From Vreelandella olivaria (GTDB taxonomy: Bacteria; Pseudomonadota; Gammaproteobacteria; Pseudomonadales; Halomonadaceae): a stretch of 59,846 nt of DNA. Under the pieces are notes generated by a model, which was given only the letters and a program-made list of their open reading frames with translations, was not told the DNA's origin and did no database searches. The stretch spans positions 1 through 59,846 of the forward strand of contig NZ_JALPZO010000110.1 of assembly GCF_023507745.1 (NCBI RefSeq). Reading direction: 5' to 3'. Each line of letters starts with the position of its first letter. The stretch's first letter is position 1. The translations under genes were made by a program, and so were the position numbers. Shown here one piece after another: positions 45,527 to 55,022 of the stretch.

Positions 45527-47215
45527 ATGCATCCAACACGCGTTCAACTTCGTCCCCGTCGTCGCCCACCACTGCGTCTGCTTCCGCTGGGTGGATGCGG
45601 TGAAATTGGAATGAATCTAACGCTGTATGGATACGACGATCAATGGGTCGCCGTCGATTGTGGCATGATGATTCGCCAGGACTTACCCAATGCACCGTTA
45701 CAGGTGCCCAATACGGGTACCCTCGAAACGCTAGGTATCAAACCTCAAGCGCTCTTCATTACCCATGGACATGAGGATCATATTGGCGCTGTGGCCTGGC
45801 TGTGGCCCAAATGGAACTGCCCCATTTACGCCACGCCACTTGCCGCCGCTTTGCTCCGTCTGAAATTTGCTGAGCATCAGCTTAGCGGCTCGGCCATTCA
45901 CACTATCGAGCCGGGCGATGCTATGCAGCATGGCCCTTTCACACTGCGCTACTTATTGCTTACCCACTCTATCCCCGAAAGCTGTGCCATTATGATGATG
46001 GCGGGAGACTACCGGGTACTGCATAGCGGCGACTGGAAACTGGACCCAGAGCCACTGATTGGCACCCCAGTGAATGCTACACAGTTCCGTGCGTTAGCAC
46101 CGGTTGACTTACTGGTGGGCGACTCTACCAACGCCCCTATGCCGGGTCACTCAGGAAGCGAAGGGGATGTGGCAAGAGCACTGGTCAGAACATTGGAAGC
46201 CTGCTCGGGCCGTGTTGTGGTTTCCTGCTTTGCCAGCAATCTGGCACGGGTACTCGCGATTGGTTTGGCAGCGCAACGGTGTGGCCGCCGGGTCAGTTTA
46301 ATGGGCCGCTCAATGGAGAGAATGGTAAGCGTGGCAAAAGGGCTGGGCTACCTGGACGATTTTCCCCCGTTGGTGCCCCCTCATGACCTGGGCTATCTGC
46401 CGCCTCAAGAAGTGGTTGTGATTGCCACCGGAAGCCAGGGAGAGCCTCGTGCCGCCTTGCAGCGCCTGGCCCAGGGGAGACACCCCTTTATAGACCTGGA
46501 ACCAGGCGACAGCGTGATTTTTTCTGCCAAAGCGATCCCCGGCAATGAACGCCCTATCGAGCAGCTCAAAAAGCGCCTCTCTCAACTTGGCGTTACCCTC
46601 TTCGATGAAACCAATCATCCTGAGCTACACGCCACTGGCCACCCTGCCCAAGAGGAGCTTAAAAAACTCTATCAGTGGGTACGACCGAAATCCTTATTAC
46701 CGGTCCATGGCGAATCACGCCATCAGGAGGCGCATCGAGAGATTGCCTCATCGCTGGGCATCCAGGCCCCTCTGGCACCGGTAAATGGCGATATGGTGGT
46801 ATTAGACCAGGATGGATTGCGCTGCGAAATGCGCTACCCTCAGCCTCCCTGCATTGTGGATCAAAACAGTGTTGTCCCCCACCCTGGGCTGGATACACCT
46901 TCGTCCAACGGACGTCGTGGCAGCCTTTTTCTGGCGCTACCCGTCACTGCCAGTGACACTGGCTGGTGGCGTATTGGACGCCTAATGCTTGACTCTAACG
47001 GAGCCAGCCCTCTGGATGAGGAGAATTTTAGTGAGTGGCTTGATGAACAACTCGCGGAAATTGCGGCGGATACCCTGGCAGACTTACGACAGGCGCTTCA
47101 ACCCCGACTTATTCATTGGCTGGCAGAACATTGCCAGCATATGCCCGATGTACATTTGCAGATAATGGCGGCTGAAATGCCTTCTGCGGAGGAACTGAAC
47201 AGTCGTAGTTTCTAG
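45527..47215 (+). CDS. Ribonuclease J-like metallo-beta-lactamase nuclease
   Basis: RNase J is a 5'-3' exonuclease and endonuclease of RNA. The 562 residues start with LLPLGGCGEIGMN and the zinc motif THGHEDHIGAV (HGHEDH at 80-85), followed by LLTHSIPESCAI, HSGDWKLDPEP and the beta-CASP motifs ATGSQGEPRAAL and KAIPGNE and LPVHGESRHQ. This set marks the RNase J group over other MBL proteins. RNase J is absent from most well-studied gammaproteobacteria. ATG 45527 lacks a clear ribosome site, but the conserved N-terminus needs a start here or upstream. The stop overlaps that of moaE by four bases. Confidence 0.88.
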   Translation: MHPTRVQLRPRRRPPLRLLPLGGCGEIGMNLTLYGYDDQWVAVDCGMMIRQDLPNAPLQVPNTGTLETLGIKPQALFITHGHEDHIGAVAWLWPKWNCPIYATPLAAALLRLKFAEHQLSGSAIHTIEPGDAMQHGPFTLRYLLLTHSIPESCAIMMMAGDYRVLHSGDWKLDPEPLIGTPVNATQFRALAPVDLLVGDSTNAPMPGHSGSEGDVARALVRTLEACSGRVVVSCFASNLARVLAIGLAAQRCGRRVSLMGRSMERMVSVAKGLGYLDDFPPLVPPHDLGYLPPQEVVVIATGSQGEPRAALQRLAQGRHPFIDLEPGDSVIFSAKAIPGNERPIEQLKKRLSQLGVTLFDETNHPELHATGHPAQEELKKLYQWVRPKSLLPVHGESRHQEAHREIASSLGIQAPLAPVNGDMVVLDQDGLRCEMRYPQPPCIVDQNSVVPHPGLDTPSSNGRRGSLFLALPVTASDTGWWRIGRLMLDSNGASPLDEENFSEWLDEQLAEIAADTLADLRQALQPRLIHWLAEHCQHMPDVHLQIMAAEMPSAEELNSRSF

Positions 47216-47697
47216 TGGGAAGGGCCATCGACCAGCGATTCCCAGCGAGCAGCATCCTGTTGATCAGGATGCCGTTCCTTGACCCAGTAGGCCCCCTGGT
47301 GTGAATGCTCTTTTTTCCAAAAGGGAGCCTGTGTTTTTAAATAATCCATAATAAAGTCACAAGCGTTAAAGGCATCCCGGCGATGGGCACTTGCCACCAG
47401 CACGCGAACGATAGGGTCTCCCGGCCCTAGATAGCCCACACGGTGGATAATCCGTACCGCTTGCAGCGACCAGCGTTGCCATGCCTGCTCGCCAATTTGC
47501 ATCAGTGTGCGCTCAGTCATTCCCGGGTAGTGTTCCAGCGTCAACCCGATTACTTCAGGTGTTTCATTAAAGTCCCGGACTAGCCCTGTAAAGCTTACTA
47601 CCGCCCCGACATCCGTACGCTGGTGAAGAGTATTTTCATAACCATCATCCATCGCAAAGGCTTCAGACTGCACTTTTACGCAGATATTCGCTGTCAT
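47212..47697 (-). CDS. moaE: Molybdopterin synthase catalytic subunit MoaE
   Basis: MoaE with MoaD inserts sulfur into cyclic pyranopterin to make molybdopterin. The 161 residues show GAVVSFTGLVRD, LTLEHYPGMTE, IHRVGYLGPGD, VASAHRRDAFNACDFIMDYLKTQAPFWKKE (in part) and a C-terminal YWVKE, all family marks. ATG 47697 or the GTG at 47709, which overlaps the moaCD stop as GTGA, are possible starts. It is the last gene of a mobB-moaCD-moaE unit on the minus strand. Confidence 0.95.
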   Translation of the reverse strand: MTANICVKVQSEAFAMDDGYENTLHQRTDVGAVVSFTGLVRDFNETPEVIGLTLEHYPGMTERTLMQIGEQAWQRWSLQAVRIIHRVGYLGPGDPIVRVLVASAHRRDAFNACDFIMDYLKTQAPFWKKEHSHQGAYWVKERHPDQQDAARWESLVDGPSH

Positions 47698-47705
47698 ATC
47701 GCCGA

Positions 47706-48497
47706 TCACCCCCCTGTGACAGGTGGAAAGAAAGCCACTTCGTCTTCATCGGTGACACGTGAGGTATCGTTTGCCATGACCTGATTAATGGCACACAACG
47801 TGCGTTGGTCTGAAAGCACCCCAAAGCGTGTATCGAGCTGAGCCAGTGCCGCTTTGAGCCCGGCCACATCTCTACTTGGCAGCTGATCAAGATTAATGGC
47901 AACATCACTCTGTCCTACCCGTTCGCGCAGCTCGGCCAAAAACTTTACGCGGACACAGGGAGAGACGCATCGCACCCCAAGACTGACCTCTCCTGCTGAG
48001 CCTTCCCCTGTCACGATAGGTGCAGGTTCGCGCTGGTAGTCACCCCGCACCCCACCACGTTTGCTTTCAAGCTGCACGGCCTCAATACGCATCTCCTTAT
48101 CAACGGCCTTGCACATATCGTACAGCGTCAAACAAGCGACCGAGACGGCGGTCAGTGCTTCCATTTCAACACCTGTGCGCCCGTTCAGTTTACATAGCGC
48201 GGACACTTTAATGCAGCCCTCAACATGGTCCACTTCAAAGTCGATGGCAACTTTTGACAGCGCCAGCGCATGACACAACGGAATCAGCTCATGAGTACGC
48301 TTGGCAGCCTGTATTCCGGCAATGCGTGCCGTCGCCAATACATCCCCTTTGGGCAGTGCCCCATCACTCAATAATTGCAGCGTTTCTGGCTGCATCATAA
48401 TGCGTCCAGAGGCGACTGCTTCACGGCGCGTTTCACGCTTATCTCCGACATCCACCATGTTGGCTTCGCCGTGGGTATTGAGGTGAGTCAGCTGCAT
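47706..48497 (-). CDS. MoaC-MoaD fusion protein
   Basis: Residues about 1-160 are MoaC, the cyclic pyranopterin monophosphate synthase: [21 protein letters not shown] (in part), [65 protein letters not shown]. After a linker of about 20 residues, 183-263 is a MoaD ubiquitin-like domain ([14 protein letters not shown]) ending in the double glycine of FFPPVTGG, the site for the thiocarboxylate. The free C-terminal GG indicates that the MoaD part can work. MoaC and MoaD are normally separate, so this fusion joins the first enzyme with the sulfur carrier. It directly precedes moaE. Confidence 0.92.
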   Translation of the reverse strand: MQLTHLNTHGEANMVDVGDKRETRREAVASGRIMMQPETLQLLSDGALPKGDVLATARIAGIQAAKRTHELIPLCHALALSKVAIDFEVDHVEGCIKVSALCKLNGRTGVEMEALTAVSVACLTLYDMCKAVDKEMRIEAVQLESKRGGVRGDYQREPAPIVTGEGSAGEVSLGVRCVSPCVRVKFLAELRERVGQSDVAINLDQLPSRDVAGLKAALAQLDTRFGVLSDQRTLCAINQVMANDTSRVTDEDEVAFFPPVTGG

Positions 48498-48509
48498 ATC
48501 ATTACCTTT

Positions 48510-49064
48510 TTAAGAATTCGCGGTGCACGTGTGGGCCTTCACCCAAGCAAGTATCCACTGGGTGATTGCTTCGATGTTATCAAGCTCCAGACGTTCCGTT
48601 GAGGCGTCTAATAGATCAGGTTGAGGGCCGCTACAAGCCACTGCCCGCACCCATTCACCACTAAAAATCGAAACCTCACCAATACCCTCCCGGTAGAGTA
48701 CCAGCTTAGGGATTGGCCACTCCTTAAACCCTTCAATAATAACCAGGTCTGGCCGATAAGGGGCCATGAGAGATAACAGATGCACTAAATCCGGTTCCTC
48801 CTGCCCAGGCGTTTCCTGCATTAATGCAAAACGCTGGTGAGAGGCTACCAGCATCGGCGCCGCCCCGGCATGGCGCAACCTATAGCTATCCTTACCGGGC
48901 TGGTCCACATCAAAGCTGTGGTGGGCATGCTTGATGACACCAACGTTTAACCCAGCCTCTCGAAGCTGGGGAATCACCTGAGTGAGTAGCGTGGTTTTAC
49001 CTGTACCGCTCCAGGCGGCGATCCCCAACACAGGAAACGGGCTATCATCCAATGCACTTTTCAT
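48510..49064 (-). CDS. mobB: Molybdopterin-guanine dinucleotide biosynthesis adapter MobB
   Basis: MobB is a GTP-binding partner of MobA in forming the guanine dinucleotide form of the cofactor. The P-loop AAWSGTGKTTLL is near residues 16-27, followed by VGVIKHAHHSFDVDQPGKDSYR (in part) and DLVIIEGFKEWPIPKLVLYR. The 184 residues from ATG 49064 fit the family. The alternative ATG at 49094 adds ten residues. It is 12 bases upstream of moaCD and follows uraA on the same strand. Confidence 0.92.
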   Translation of the reverse strand: MKSALDDSPFPVLGIAAWSGTGKTTLLTQVIPQLREAGLNVGVIKHAHHSFDVDQPGKDSYRLRHAGAAPMLVASHQRFALMQETPGQEEPDLVHLLSLMAPYRPDLVIIEGFKEWPIPKLVLYREGIGEVSIFSGEWVRAVACSGPQPDLLDASTERLELDNIEAITQWILAWVKAHTCTANS

Positions 49065-49099
49065 TGCGGCCCCACTATCCTTTGAGCATTTCACAAGGG

Positions 49100-50329
49100 C
49101 TACTCGCCCTCTTTTTCAGTAGGCAGCAACCAATTTAATACAATGCCAACCAGGGCTGCCAAACTAACTCCCTGCAGGGTAAATTGCCCTCCACCGAACT
49201 GCATGCCGCCAATACCAAACACTAAAATTAATGAAACGACGACCAGATTACGCGCTGCAGTCAGCGACTGGCCTGCACGCACCAACGTATTCATACCTAC
49301 TACGGCAATAGAGCCAAAAAGAAGGGTCATGATACCGCCCATTACCGGCCCCGGGATGGTCTGCAGAAGCGCCCCCAGCTTACCTACAAATGCCAGAACA
49401 ATGGCAAGTATGGCCGCAACAACCATATATTTGGGATTAAATGCTTTAGTCAGCGTGACCGCGCCAGTTACCTCAGAATAAGTGGTATTCGGGGGCCCAC
49501 CGAATAATGCCGCCATTGTCGTCGCCAGTCCATCACCCAGTAATGTGCGGTGTAAACCCGGTTTTTCCAGATAATTTTTACGCGTTACCGAACCAATCGC
49601 CACCATATCCCCTATGTGCTCTACCGCCGGCGCAATAGCGACAGGAATCATAAAGAGTATGGCAGCCCAGTGAAAACTGGGGGCTGTAAAGGCCGGTAGC
49701 GCCAACCAGGCAGCCTCATGTACCGGTGTAAAATCCACCACGCCCATTGCCAATGCCATTATATAACCTGTTGCAATCCCCCCGATAATAGGCACCAAGC
49801 GCAATAATCCACGCCCAAATACTGCGAGCACAAGAGTGACCAAAAGGCTCACCATTGATAAGAAAATGGCTTGACCATAGCCAATATTATCGCTCGTTTC
49901 ACCAGTGGCCATGCTGACCGCAACAGGTGCCAACGCCAAGCCAATCACCATAATGACCGGCCCGACCACCACGGGGGGCAACAAGCGATGCAACCACGCC
50001 GTTCCCCGTAAGCGGACTGCCTGTGAAATGGCCACGTAAACGAGCCCGGCTGCCATCAAGCCTCCCATGGTCGCCGACACACCAAAACTGGCGATAGAGC
50101 CTTGTATAGGCGCAATGAAGGCAAAGGACGAGGCAAGAAACACGGGTACAGTTTGCTTGGTAACACCATGAAAAACGAGTGTCCCCACCCCTGCTGTGAA
50201 TAGAGCCACACTGGGATCCAAACCGGTTAACAGAGGCACTAACACCAGCGCACCAAAGGCAACGAATAACATTTGCGCTCCGGTCAATAAGGTCTTGGGC
50301 CACGGCTCATGATTAACAGCGTTACTCAT
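49100..50329 (-). CDS. uraA: Uracil permease UraA (NCS2 family)
   Basis: UraA is an inner-membrane uracil/proton symporter of the NCS2 family, 409 residues and about 14 helices. The VEHIGDMVAIG motif and the conserved GGPPNTTYSEVTGA segment define the uracil branch. The GAGGMQFGGGQFTLQG-like stretch (near 378) is the helix-10 loop. It follows upp downstream of the hairpin terminator at 50371-50404, so it may depend on read-through or a promoter of its own. Confidence 0.93.
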   Translation of the reverse strand: MSNAVNHEPWPKTLLTGAQMLFVAFGALVLVPLLTGLDPSVALFTAGVGTLVFHGVTKQTVPVFLASSFAFIAPIQGSIASFGVSATMGGLMAAGLVYVAISQAVRLRGTAWLHRLLPPVVVGPVIMVIGLALAPVAVSMATGETSDNIGYGQAIFLSMVSLLVTLVLAVFGRGLLRLVPIIGGIATGYIMALAMGVVDFTPVHEAAWLALPAFTAPSFHWAAILFMIPVAIAPAVEHIGDMVAIGSVTRKNYLEKPGLHRTLLGDGLATTMAALFGGPPNTTYSEVTGAVTLTKAFNPKYMVVAAILAIVLAFVGKLGALLQTIPGPVMGGIMTLLFGSIAVVGMNTLVRAGQSLTAARNLVVVSLILVFGIGGMQFGGGQFTLQGVSLAALVGIVLNWLLPTEKEGE

Positions 50330-50370
50330 CTACAGGCTTCCCATTGTTTAGCTATAAATAGTGACAGGCC

Positions 50371-50404
50371 AAAAAAATGCCCCCAGCGCTTAGCGCAAGG
50401 GGCA
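50371..50404 (-). terminator. Terminator between upp and uraA
   Basis: On the minus strand TGCCCC-x2-GCGC pairs with GCGC-x2-GGGGCA (arms at 50378-50388 and 50392-50404) and is followed by seven T residues. It is strong and lies between upp and uraA, both read on the minus strand, so it would attenuate uraA. Confidence 0.8.
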
Positions 50405-50420
50405 ATGCTGAATGGAGCGC

Positions 50421-51050
50421 TTAACGCGTTCCAAAAATCTTATCGCCAGCATCTCCCAACCCAGGGACGATATAGCCATTTTCATCGAGTCGTTCATCCA
50501 CCGACGCGGTATAGATCTCAATGTCGGGGTAGGCATCCTGCACCCGTTTGATTCCTTCTGGCGCGGCCACCAACACAATCACTTTCATATGCTCACAACC
50601 ACGTTCACGCAACATATCCAGCGTGGCCACCATTGAGCCGCCCGTTGCCAGCATCGGGTCAATCACAATCGCCATGCGTTCTTCAATATCGTTTGCGAAC
50701 TTGGCAAAATACGGTACTGGCTGTAGCGTTTCTTCATTCCGGTAAAGCCCTACAACGCTAACCCGGGCGCTGGGAATAAGATCAGTTACTCCTTCCAGCA
50801 TACCCAGCCCGGCGCGTAAAATAGGTACCACTGTCACCTTCTTGCCTTTCAGTCGCCGCGTGGCAATAGGCTCACCATTCCAGCCATGAATCTCATGATC
50901 CTCAAGCTCAAGACCTTTAGTTGCCTCATAGGTCAACAGCTTAGCCACCTCACCTGCCAGCTCACGAAAGCTCTTGGTACTTAAATCAGCTTCGCGCATC
51001 AATCCCAGCTTATGTTGAACAAGCGGATGGTTTATGGCATAGACACTCAT
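50421..51050 (-). CDS. upp: Uracil phosphoribosyltransferase
   Basis: Upp converts uracil and PRPP to UMP. The 209 residues include [14 protein letters not shown], the PRPP loop [12 protein letters not shown] (near 131-142), and the C-terminal uracil site with [13 protein letters not shown]. Length equals the usual size. A promoter with TTAACC, 17 bases and TAGAAT (minus strand, 51153-51125) lies just inside the end of ung and before upp, and a terminator follows. The uraA gene downstream makes this a uracil uptake and salvage pair. Confidence 0.96.
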   Translation of the reverse strand: MSVYAINHPLVQHKLGLMREADLSTKSFRELAGEVAKLLTYEATKGLELEDHEIHGWNGEPIATRRLKGKKVTVVPILRAGLGMLEGVTDLIPSARVSVVGLYRNEETLQPVPYFAKFANDIEERMAIVIDPMLATGGSMVATLDMLRERGCEHMKVIVLVAAPEGIKRVQDAYPDIEIYTASVDERLDENGYIVPGLGDAGDKIFGTR

Positions 51051-51124
51051 GGGACTTCCTCACTGCTGGGGATTCAGGATGACCACCTGGGTCGCATTTT
51101 GGCAGGCTTACAAAATTGCGCGCC

Positions 51125-51153
51125 ATTCTACCCGCAACTAACCATCAGGTTAA
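51125..51153 (-). promoter_or_regulatory. Candidate upp promoter
   Basis: On the minus strand TTAACC (51153-51148) is followed after 17 bases by TAGAAT (51130-51125), with five of six consensus matches in the -10. It starts in the last codon of ung and would allow upp expression apart from the purine salvage genes upstream. Confidence 0.5.
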
Positions 51154-51833
51154 GGGATTTCCGGCAATTGCCACTCAATCGGCGACCGCCCTTGCTCAAG
51201 CAGAAACTGGTTCGCACGGGAAAAATGGTGATTACCAAAAAAGCCACGATGTGCCGAGAGCGGTGAAGGATGAGGCGACTCAAGCACTAAATGACGTCGT
51301 TGATCAATCAGGGATTTCTTTTGGCGCGCATGGCTACCCCATAATAAGAACACACAGGCAGAAGCATGCTGGCTGACGGTCTCAATCGCACGGTCAGTGA
51401 AATGCTCCCACCCTTTACCGCGATGGGAAGCCGCATTGCCCCGTTCCACGGTCAACACGGTATTCAGTAACAGAACGCCCTGCTTGGCCCAGTGCTCCAG
51501 AAAGCCGTGGCGAACGGGCGTAAAGCTGACATCACTGGCCAGTTCCTTATAAATATTAACCAGCGATGGGGGTACTTGAACACCGGGCTGTACAGAGAAA
51601 CACAAGCCATGGGCCTGGTTTGGCCCATGGTAAGGATCCTGCCCCAAAATAACGACTTTCACATCCTCCAGCGGCGTCAACTCAAACGCACGAAACCAGT
51701 TCGACGAATGAGGGTAAATGATCTTTCTGGATGCTTTTTCCTGGGCTAAAAAGTGTTTCAGCGCCTGCATATAGTCAGCCTGAAACTCTTGCCCGAGCCA
51801 CTGACTCCAGTCGCTAGGTAATGGGTTAGCCAT
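51150..51833 (-). CDS. ung: Uracil-DNA glycosylase
   Basis: Ung removes uracil from DNA. The 227 residues show the catalytic loop [22 protein letters not shown] (in part) with Asp in GQDPYH (near 63-68), [10 protein letters not shown], and the minor-groove loop [13 protein letters not shown] near 186. The family length fits. It starts three bases after gpt, so it is translated with the purine salvage genes. Confidence 0.97.
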   Translation of the reverse strand: MANPLPSDWSQWLGQEFQADYMQALKHFLAQEKASRKIIYPHSSNWFRAFELTPLEDVKVVILGQDPYHGPNQAHGLCFSVQPGVQVPPSLVNIYKELASDVSFTPVRHGFLEHWAKQGVLLLNTVLTVERGNAASHRGKGWEHFTDRAIETVSQHASACVFLLWGSHARQKKSLIDQRRHLVLESPHPSPLSAHRGFFGNHHFSRANQFLLEQGRSPIEWQLPEIP

Positions 51834-51835
51834 AG

Positions 51836-52315
51836 TTACTTTTTCATTTGATCTGCAAGAGGTTCAACATAGGCAACACCCATATCCCAGGGGAACTGGA
51901 TCCAGCACTGCTGAGCCACTTCGGTTAAGTACTGATCTACCAAAGGCCGCCCCTCTGGCTTGGCATAGATCGTTACAAAATGTGCTTTCGGCAACATTTC
52001 ACGTACTGCTCGAGCGGTTTTGCCAGTATCGACAAGATCATCAACCAGCAACCAACCATCGCCATCATGATCAACACCTTTCATAATATCGAGGCCGCCC
52101 TGATCCATATGGTCATAACTCTTGATACAGACGGTGTCTATCAGGCGCACGTTAAGTTCACGGGCTATTAGGGCAGCGGGAATAAGGCCACCACGGGTGA
52201 TGGCAACGATTCCCTTAAAATTCCGTTCGATAAGCTGGTGGCAAAGCTGACGCACGTCACGATGCAACTGGTCCCAGGAAACCGTGAAATGTTGATGATA
52301 GCGTTCACTGCTCAT
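51836..52315 (-). CDS. gpt: Xanthine-guanine phosphoribosyltransferase
   Basis: Gpt salvages guanine and xanthine to GMP and XMP. The 159 residues resemble E. coli Gpt throughout: [35 protein letters not shown], the PRPP motif [13 protein letters not shown] (about 90-102), [23 protein letters not shown] (in part) and the terminal [12 protein letters not shown]. It is eight bases downstream of apt and three bases upstream of ung. Confidence 0.93.
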   Translation of the reverse strand: MSSERYHQHFTVSWDQLHRDVRQLCHQLIERNFKGIVAITRGGLIPAALIARELNVRLIDTVCIKSYDHMDQGGLDIMKGVDHDGDGWLLVDDLVDTGKTARAVREMLPKAHFVTIYAKPEGRPLVDQYLTEVAQQCWIQFPWDMGVAYVEPLADQMKK

Positions 52316-52323
52316 AGGAGGCG

Positions 52324-52869
52324 TTACTCGTCTTCAGTAAATGAACATACCGCGAATACGCCAAAACCAGCATCGCGAATTTTCTGGGAACCACCCAACT
52401 CGGGCAAATCAATAATCGTTGCCGTCTCCACCACATGACCACCGCAGCGTTGAATCAGATTGGCAGCGGCCAGCATGGTGCCACCGGTGGCAATCAAATC
52501 ATCCATTAACAGGATACGGTCTCTATCGTGAAATGCATCGGCGTGAAGCTCCACCTCAGAATGACCATACTCAAGAGTGTACGTTTCACTGATGGTCTTA
52601 AAAGGCAGTTTGCCCTTCTTGCGAACGGGCACAAAGCTACAACCCAGCTCGTAGGCTAACGGCGCCCCGATAATAAAGCCACGGGCGTCTATTGACGCGA
52701 TGGAATCTAGGTTCATTTCCTGGTAGCGATGCACAAAGCTATCGATCAGCTTACGAAAGGCAGCGCTGTTTTGCAGCAGCGGAGTAATATCACGAAAATT
52801 GACTCCCTGCTCTGGCCAGTCTGGAACCGTGCGAATCACGGACTTAATATAATCGCCGTAGATGCTCAT
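52324..52869 (-). CDS. apt: Adenine phosphoribosyltransferase
   Basis: Apt converts adenine and PRPP to AMP. The 181 residues have [46 protein letters not shown] and the PRPP loop [17 protein letters not shown] near 122-138, all diagnostic. ATG 52869 (MSIYGDY) is the likely start; the in-frame 52881 is four codons longer. It is downstream of azgA by about 30 bases, so adenine import and capture are linked. Confidence 0.95.
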   Translation of the reverse strand: MSIYGDYIKSVIRTVPDWPEQGVNFRDITPLLQNSAAFRKLIDSFVHRYQEMNLDSIASIDARGFIIGAPLAYELGCSFVPVRKKGKLPFKTISETYTLEYGHSEVELHADAFHDRDRILLMDDLIATGGTMLAAANLIQRCGGHVVETATIIDLPELGGSQKIRDAGFGVFAVCSFTEDE

Positions 52870-52899
52870 CGCGTCTCTCATTGATTAGAAAAATGGGCA

Positions 52900-54198
52900 T
52901 TAACCCAGGAATAGAAATTTCACTGCAAACAGTAAAGCCAGGATGACAACCGCTGGATTCAGATCGCTGAACCGACCTGACAGAGTCTTAATCGCCACAT
53001 AGCTGATAAACCCAAGAGCAATACCTTCTGCAATGGAAAAGGTTAACGGCATAGCCAGTGCAGCAATAAGCACTGGTGCTGCATCCGTGGGGTCTTCCCA
53101 ATTAGCGTGGGCCAGACTGCCCGCCATAAGCACCGCCACGTAAAGTAGCGCACCCGCCGTGGCGTAGGCAGGGATAGAACCAGCCAGTGGAGCAAAAAAC
53201 AGGCTGATCAAGAACAGCGCCCCCACAACAACAGCCGTCAGGCCTGTACGACCACCAGAAGCAATCCCTGCCGTTGATTCAATATAGCTGGTCGTGGTTG
53301 ATGTACCCAATGCAGCACCCGCCATTGACGCCGTACTGTCGGCCATCATGGCACGGCCAATACGGGGCAACTTACCATCCGCATCCAACAATTTGCCCCG
53401 GTGGGCAACACCTACCAGGGTGCCTGATGTATCAAACAGGTCAACAAACAGAAATGCGAAGATGACGCTCAGCATGGCTACGTCAAGTGCGCCCATCAAG
53501 TCCATTGCCATAAAGGTTGGAGCAATCGAGGGCGGCATGGACATGATGCCACCATATTGATTATGACCAAACACCATCGCCAGTACGGTAACCCCCAGAA
53601 TGCCAATCATCACGGCACCGACCACCCGCAGGTACGCCAGTGCAGTAATTACAAAGAAGCCAAGTAACGCATAGAGTGGCGCCGGTTGGGAAAGGTCGCC
53701 CAGTGCGACGAAGGTGGCAGGGTTAGCGACCACAATGCCTGAATTCTTAAGCGCAATCATTGCCAGAAACAGGCCAATACCAGCGGCAATACCCAACCGC
53801 AAGGAGAGCGGTATTGAATTAATAATCCACTCGCGGATTTTAAAAATACTTAGCAGGAAGAATGCAAAGCCTGAGAAGAACACCGCCCCTAAAGCCGCTT
53901 CCCAGCTGTAGCCCATCCCCAAGACTACCCCATAGGTAAAAAAGGCATTAAGGCCCATGCCCGGCGCCTGGGCAATGGGGTAGTTAGCCCATAGACCCAT
54001 GACAAAGCAGCCAATCGCAGCGGCAAGACAGGTGGCAACAAATACCGCTCCGTAGTCCATTCCCGCTTCAGACAGAATGCTTGGGTTAACGAAAATGATA
54101 TAAGCCATGGTAAGGAACGTGGTGATACCGGCGATCACCTCGGTCTTAACATTTGTCTTCTGCTCGGCGAGCTTGAAGTAGTTGTCCAGAAATTTCAT
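52900..54198 (-). CDS. Purine permease of the AzgA/NCS2 group
   Basis: A 432-residue transporter of about 13 helices that takes up adenine, hypoxanthine or guanine by proton symport. The NVKTEVIAGITTFLTMAYIIFVNP (in part) start, QAPGMGLNAFFTYG near 75 and ADSTASMAGAALGTSTTTSYIESTAG (in part) mark the AzgA-like branch. Which purine is favoured cannot be told from sequence. The apt gene next to it suggests adenine. ATG 54198 has GAAGGAT upstream, and the longer frame to 54258 has none. Confidence 0.92.
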   Translation of the reverse strand: MKFLDNYFKLAEQKTNVKTEVIAGITTFLTMAYIIFVNPSILSEAGMDYGAVFVATCLAAAIGCFVMGLWANYPIAQAPGMGLNAFFTYGVVLGMGYSWEAALGAVFFSGFAFFLLSIFKIREWIINSIPLSLRLGIAAGIGLFLAMIALKNSGIVVANPATFVALGDLSQPAPLYALLGFFVITALAYLRVVGAVMIGILGVTVLAMVFGHNQYGGIMSMPPSIAPTFMAMDLMGALDVAMLSVIFAFLFVDLFDTSGTLVGVAHRGKLLDADGKLPRIGRAMMADSTASMAGAALGTSTTTSYIESTAGIASGGRTGLTAVVVGALFLISLFFAPLAGSIPAYATAGALLYVAVLMAGSLAHANWEDPTDAAPVLIAALAMPLTFSIAEGIALGFISYVAIKTLSGRFSDLNPAVVILALLFAVKFLFLG

Positions 54199-54395
54199 GT
54201 CGTTTTTTATCCTTCGCGCTAACGCTGAATGCGTCCCTTGATGCGAGAAAAGCCGCACATACTACCTAAAGGTACTTCGCGATGCGAGCACCCCTTATGC
54301 AGCTGCTTGAAGCGGGAATACTCCCGCCTTACTTAAGGCTAGCAATCTTCGGGCCATGCACTAACCGATCGGTCAAACAAAAAGCAAATAAAGGC

Positions 54396-55022
54396 TTATT
54401 GACGGCCCGCCAAGACTCGCTCCACTGTTTCTACGATGACCTGGGTTTGCGGATCAATCTCAATATTGACCTGATCCCCCACTACACGCTCTTTTAATAT
54501 CGTGCGTAACAGCGTTTCAGGAATTAAATTAACACTGAACTCAAAGCTGTGCCCATCGGCACCGGGGCGAACATCACCAACGGTCAAACTGATGCCATCA
54601 ACACCGATATACCCTTTCTCAAAAACAAATCGGCCAACCTTCTCTGGCAATGCAAACCAAAGTCGGCGATTATTGGGCGCCTCTTCGACATCCACCACTT
54701 CAGCCATACAAATAATATGGCCAGACATGGAGTGACCACCAATCTCGTCACCAAAGCGCGCTGCACGCTCTATATTGACGCACTGACCCGGCACAATTGC
54801 ACCAAGATTGGTCAGCCTAAGCGTTTCACGCATCAGGTCAAAACTAACACGTTCGCCGTTGATCGCCGTTACCGTCAGGCAGACACCGTTATGCGCCACT
54901 GATGCACCTATTGCCAACCCTTCACGCAACTCAGCTGACAACGCGACCACATGAGTACGAAACTGCTCAAGCTCATGAACTTCCACTACTTTTGCAGTAC
55001 CCTGAACAATACCGGTAAACAT
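54396..55022 (-). CDS. ribE: Riboflavin synthase alpha chain
   Basis: This enzyme dismutates two 6,7-dimethyl-8-ribityllumazines to riboflavin. The 208 residues are two lumazine-binding repeats: MFTGIVQGTAKVVEV then GASVAHNGVCLTVTAING, and HSMSGHIICMAEV then KGYIGVDGISLTVGDV. Length fits. It stands apart from other rib genes. The leader has a hairpin at 55106-55141, but no FMN riboswitch is seen. Confidence 0.96.
   Translation of the reverse strand: MFTGIVQGTAKVVEVHELEQFRTHVVALSAELREGLAIGASVAHNGVCLTVTAINGERVSFDLMRETLRLTNLGAIVPGQCVNIERAARFGDEIGGHSMSGHIICMAEVVDVEEAPNNRRLWFALPEKVGRFVFEKGYIGVDGISLTVGDVRPGADGHSFEFSVNLIPETLLRTILKERVVGDQVNIEIDPQTQVIVETVERVLAGRQ

Noticed and set aside
45468..45695. 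75-codon minus-strand frame over the RNase J start
   Set aside because: It is the complement of the conserved RNase J N-terminus and has no ribosome site.
54312..54327. GCGGGA-ATAC-TCCCGC hairpin between ribE and azgA as a purine riboswitch or terminator
   Set aside because: It is a single six-pair stem without the three-way junction of purine aptamers and without a T run; too little to call.
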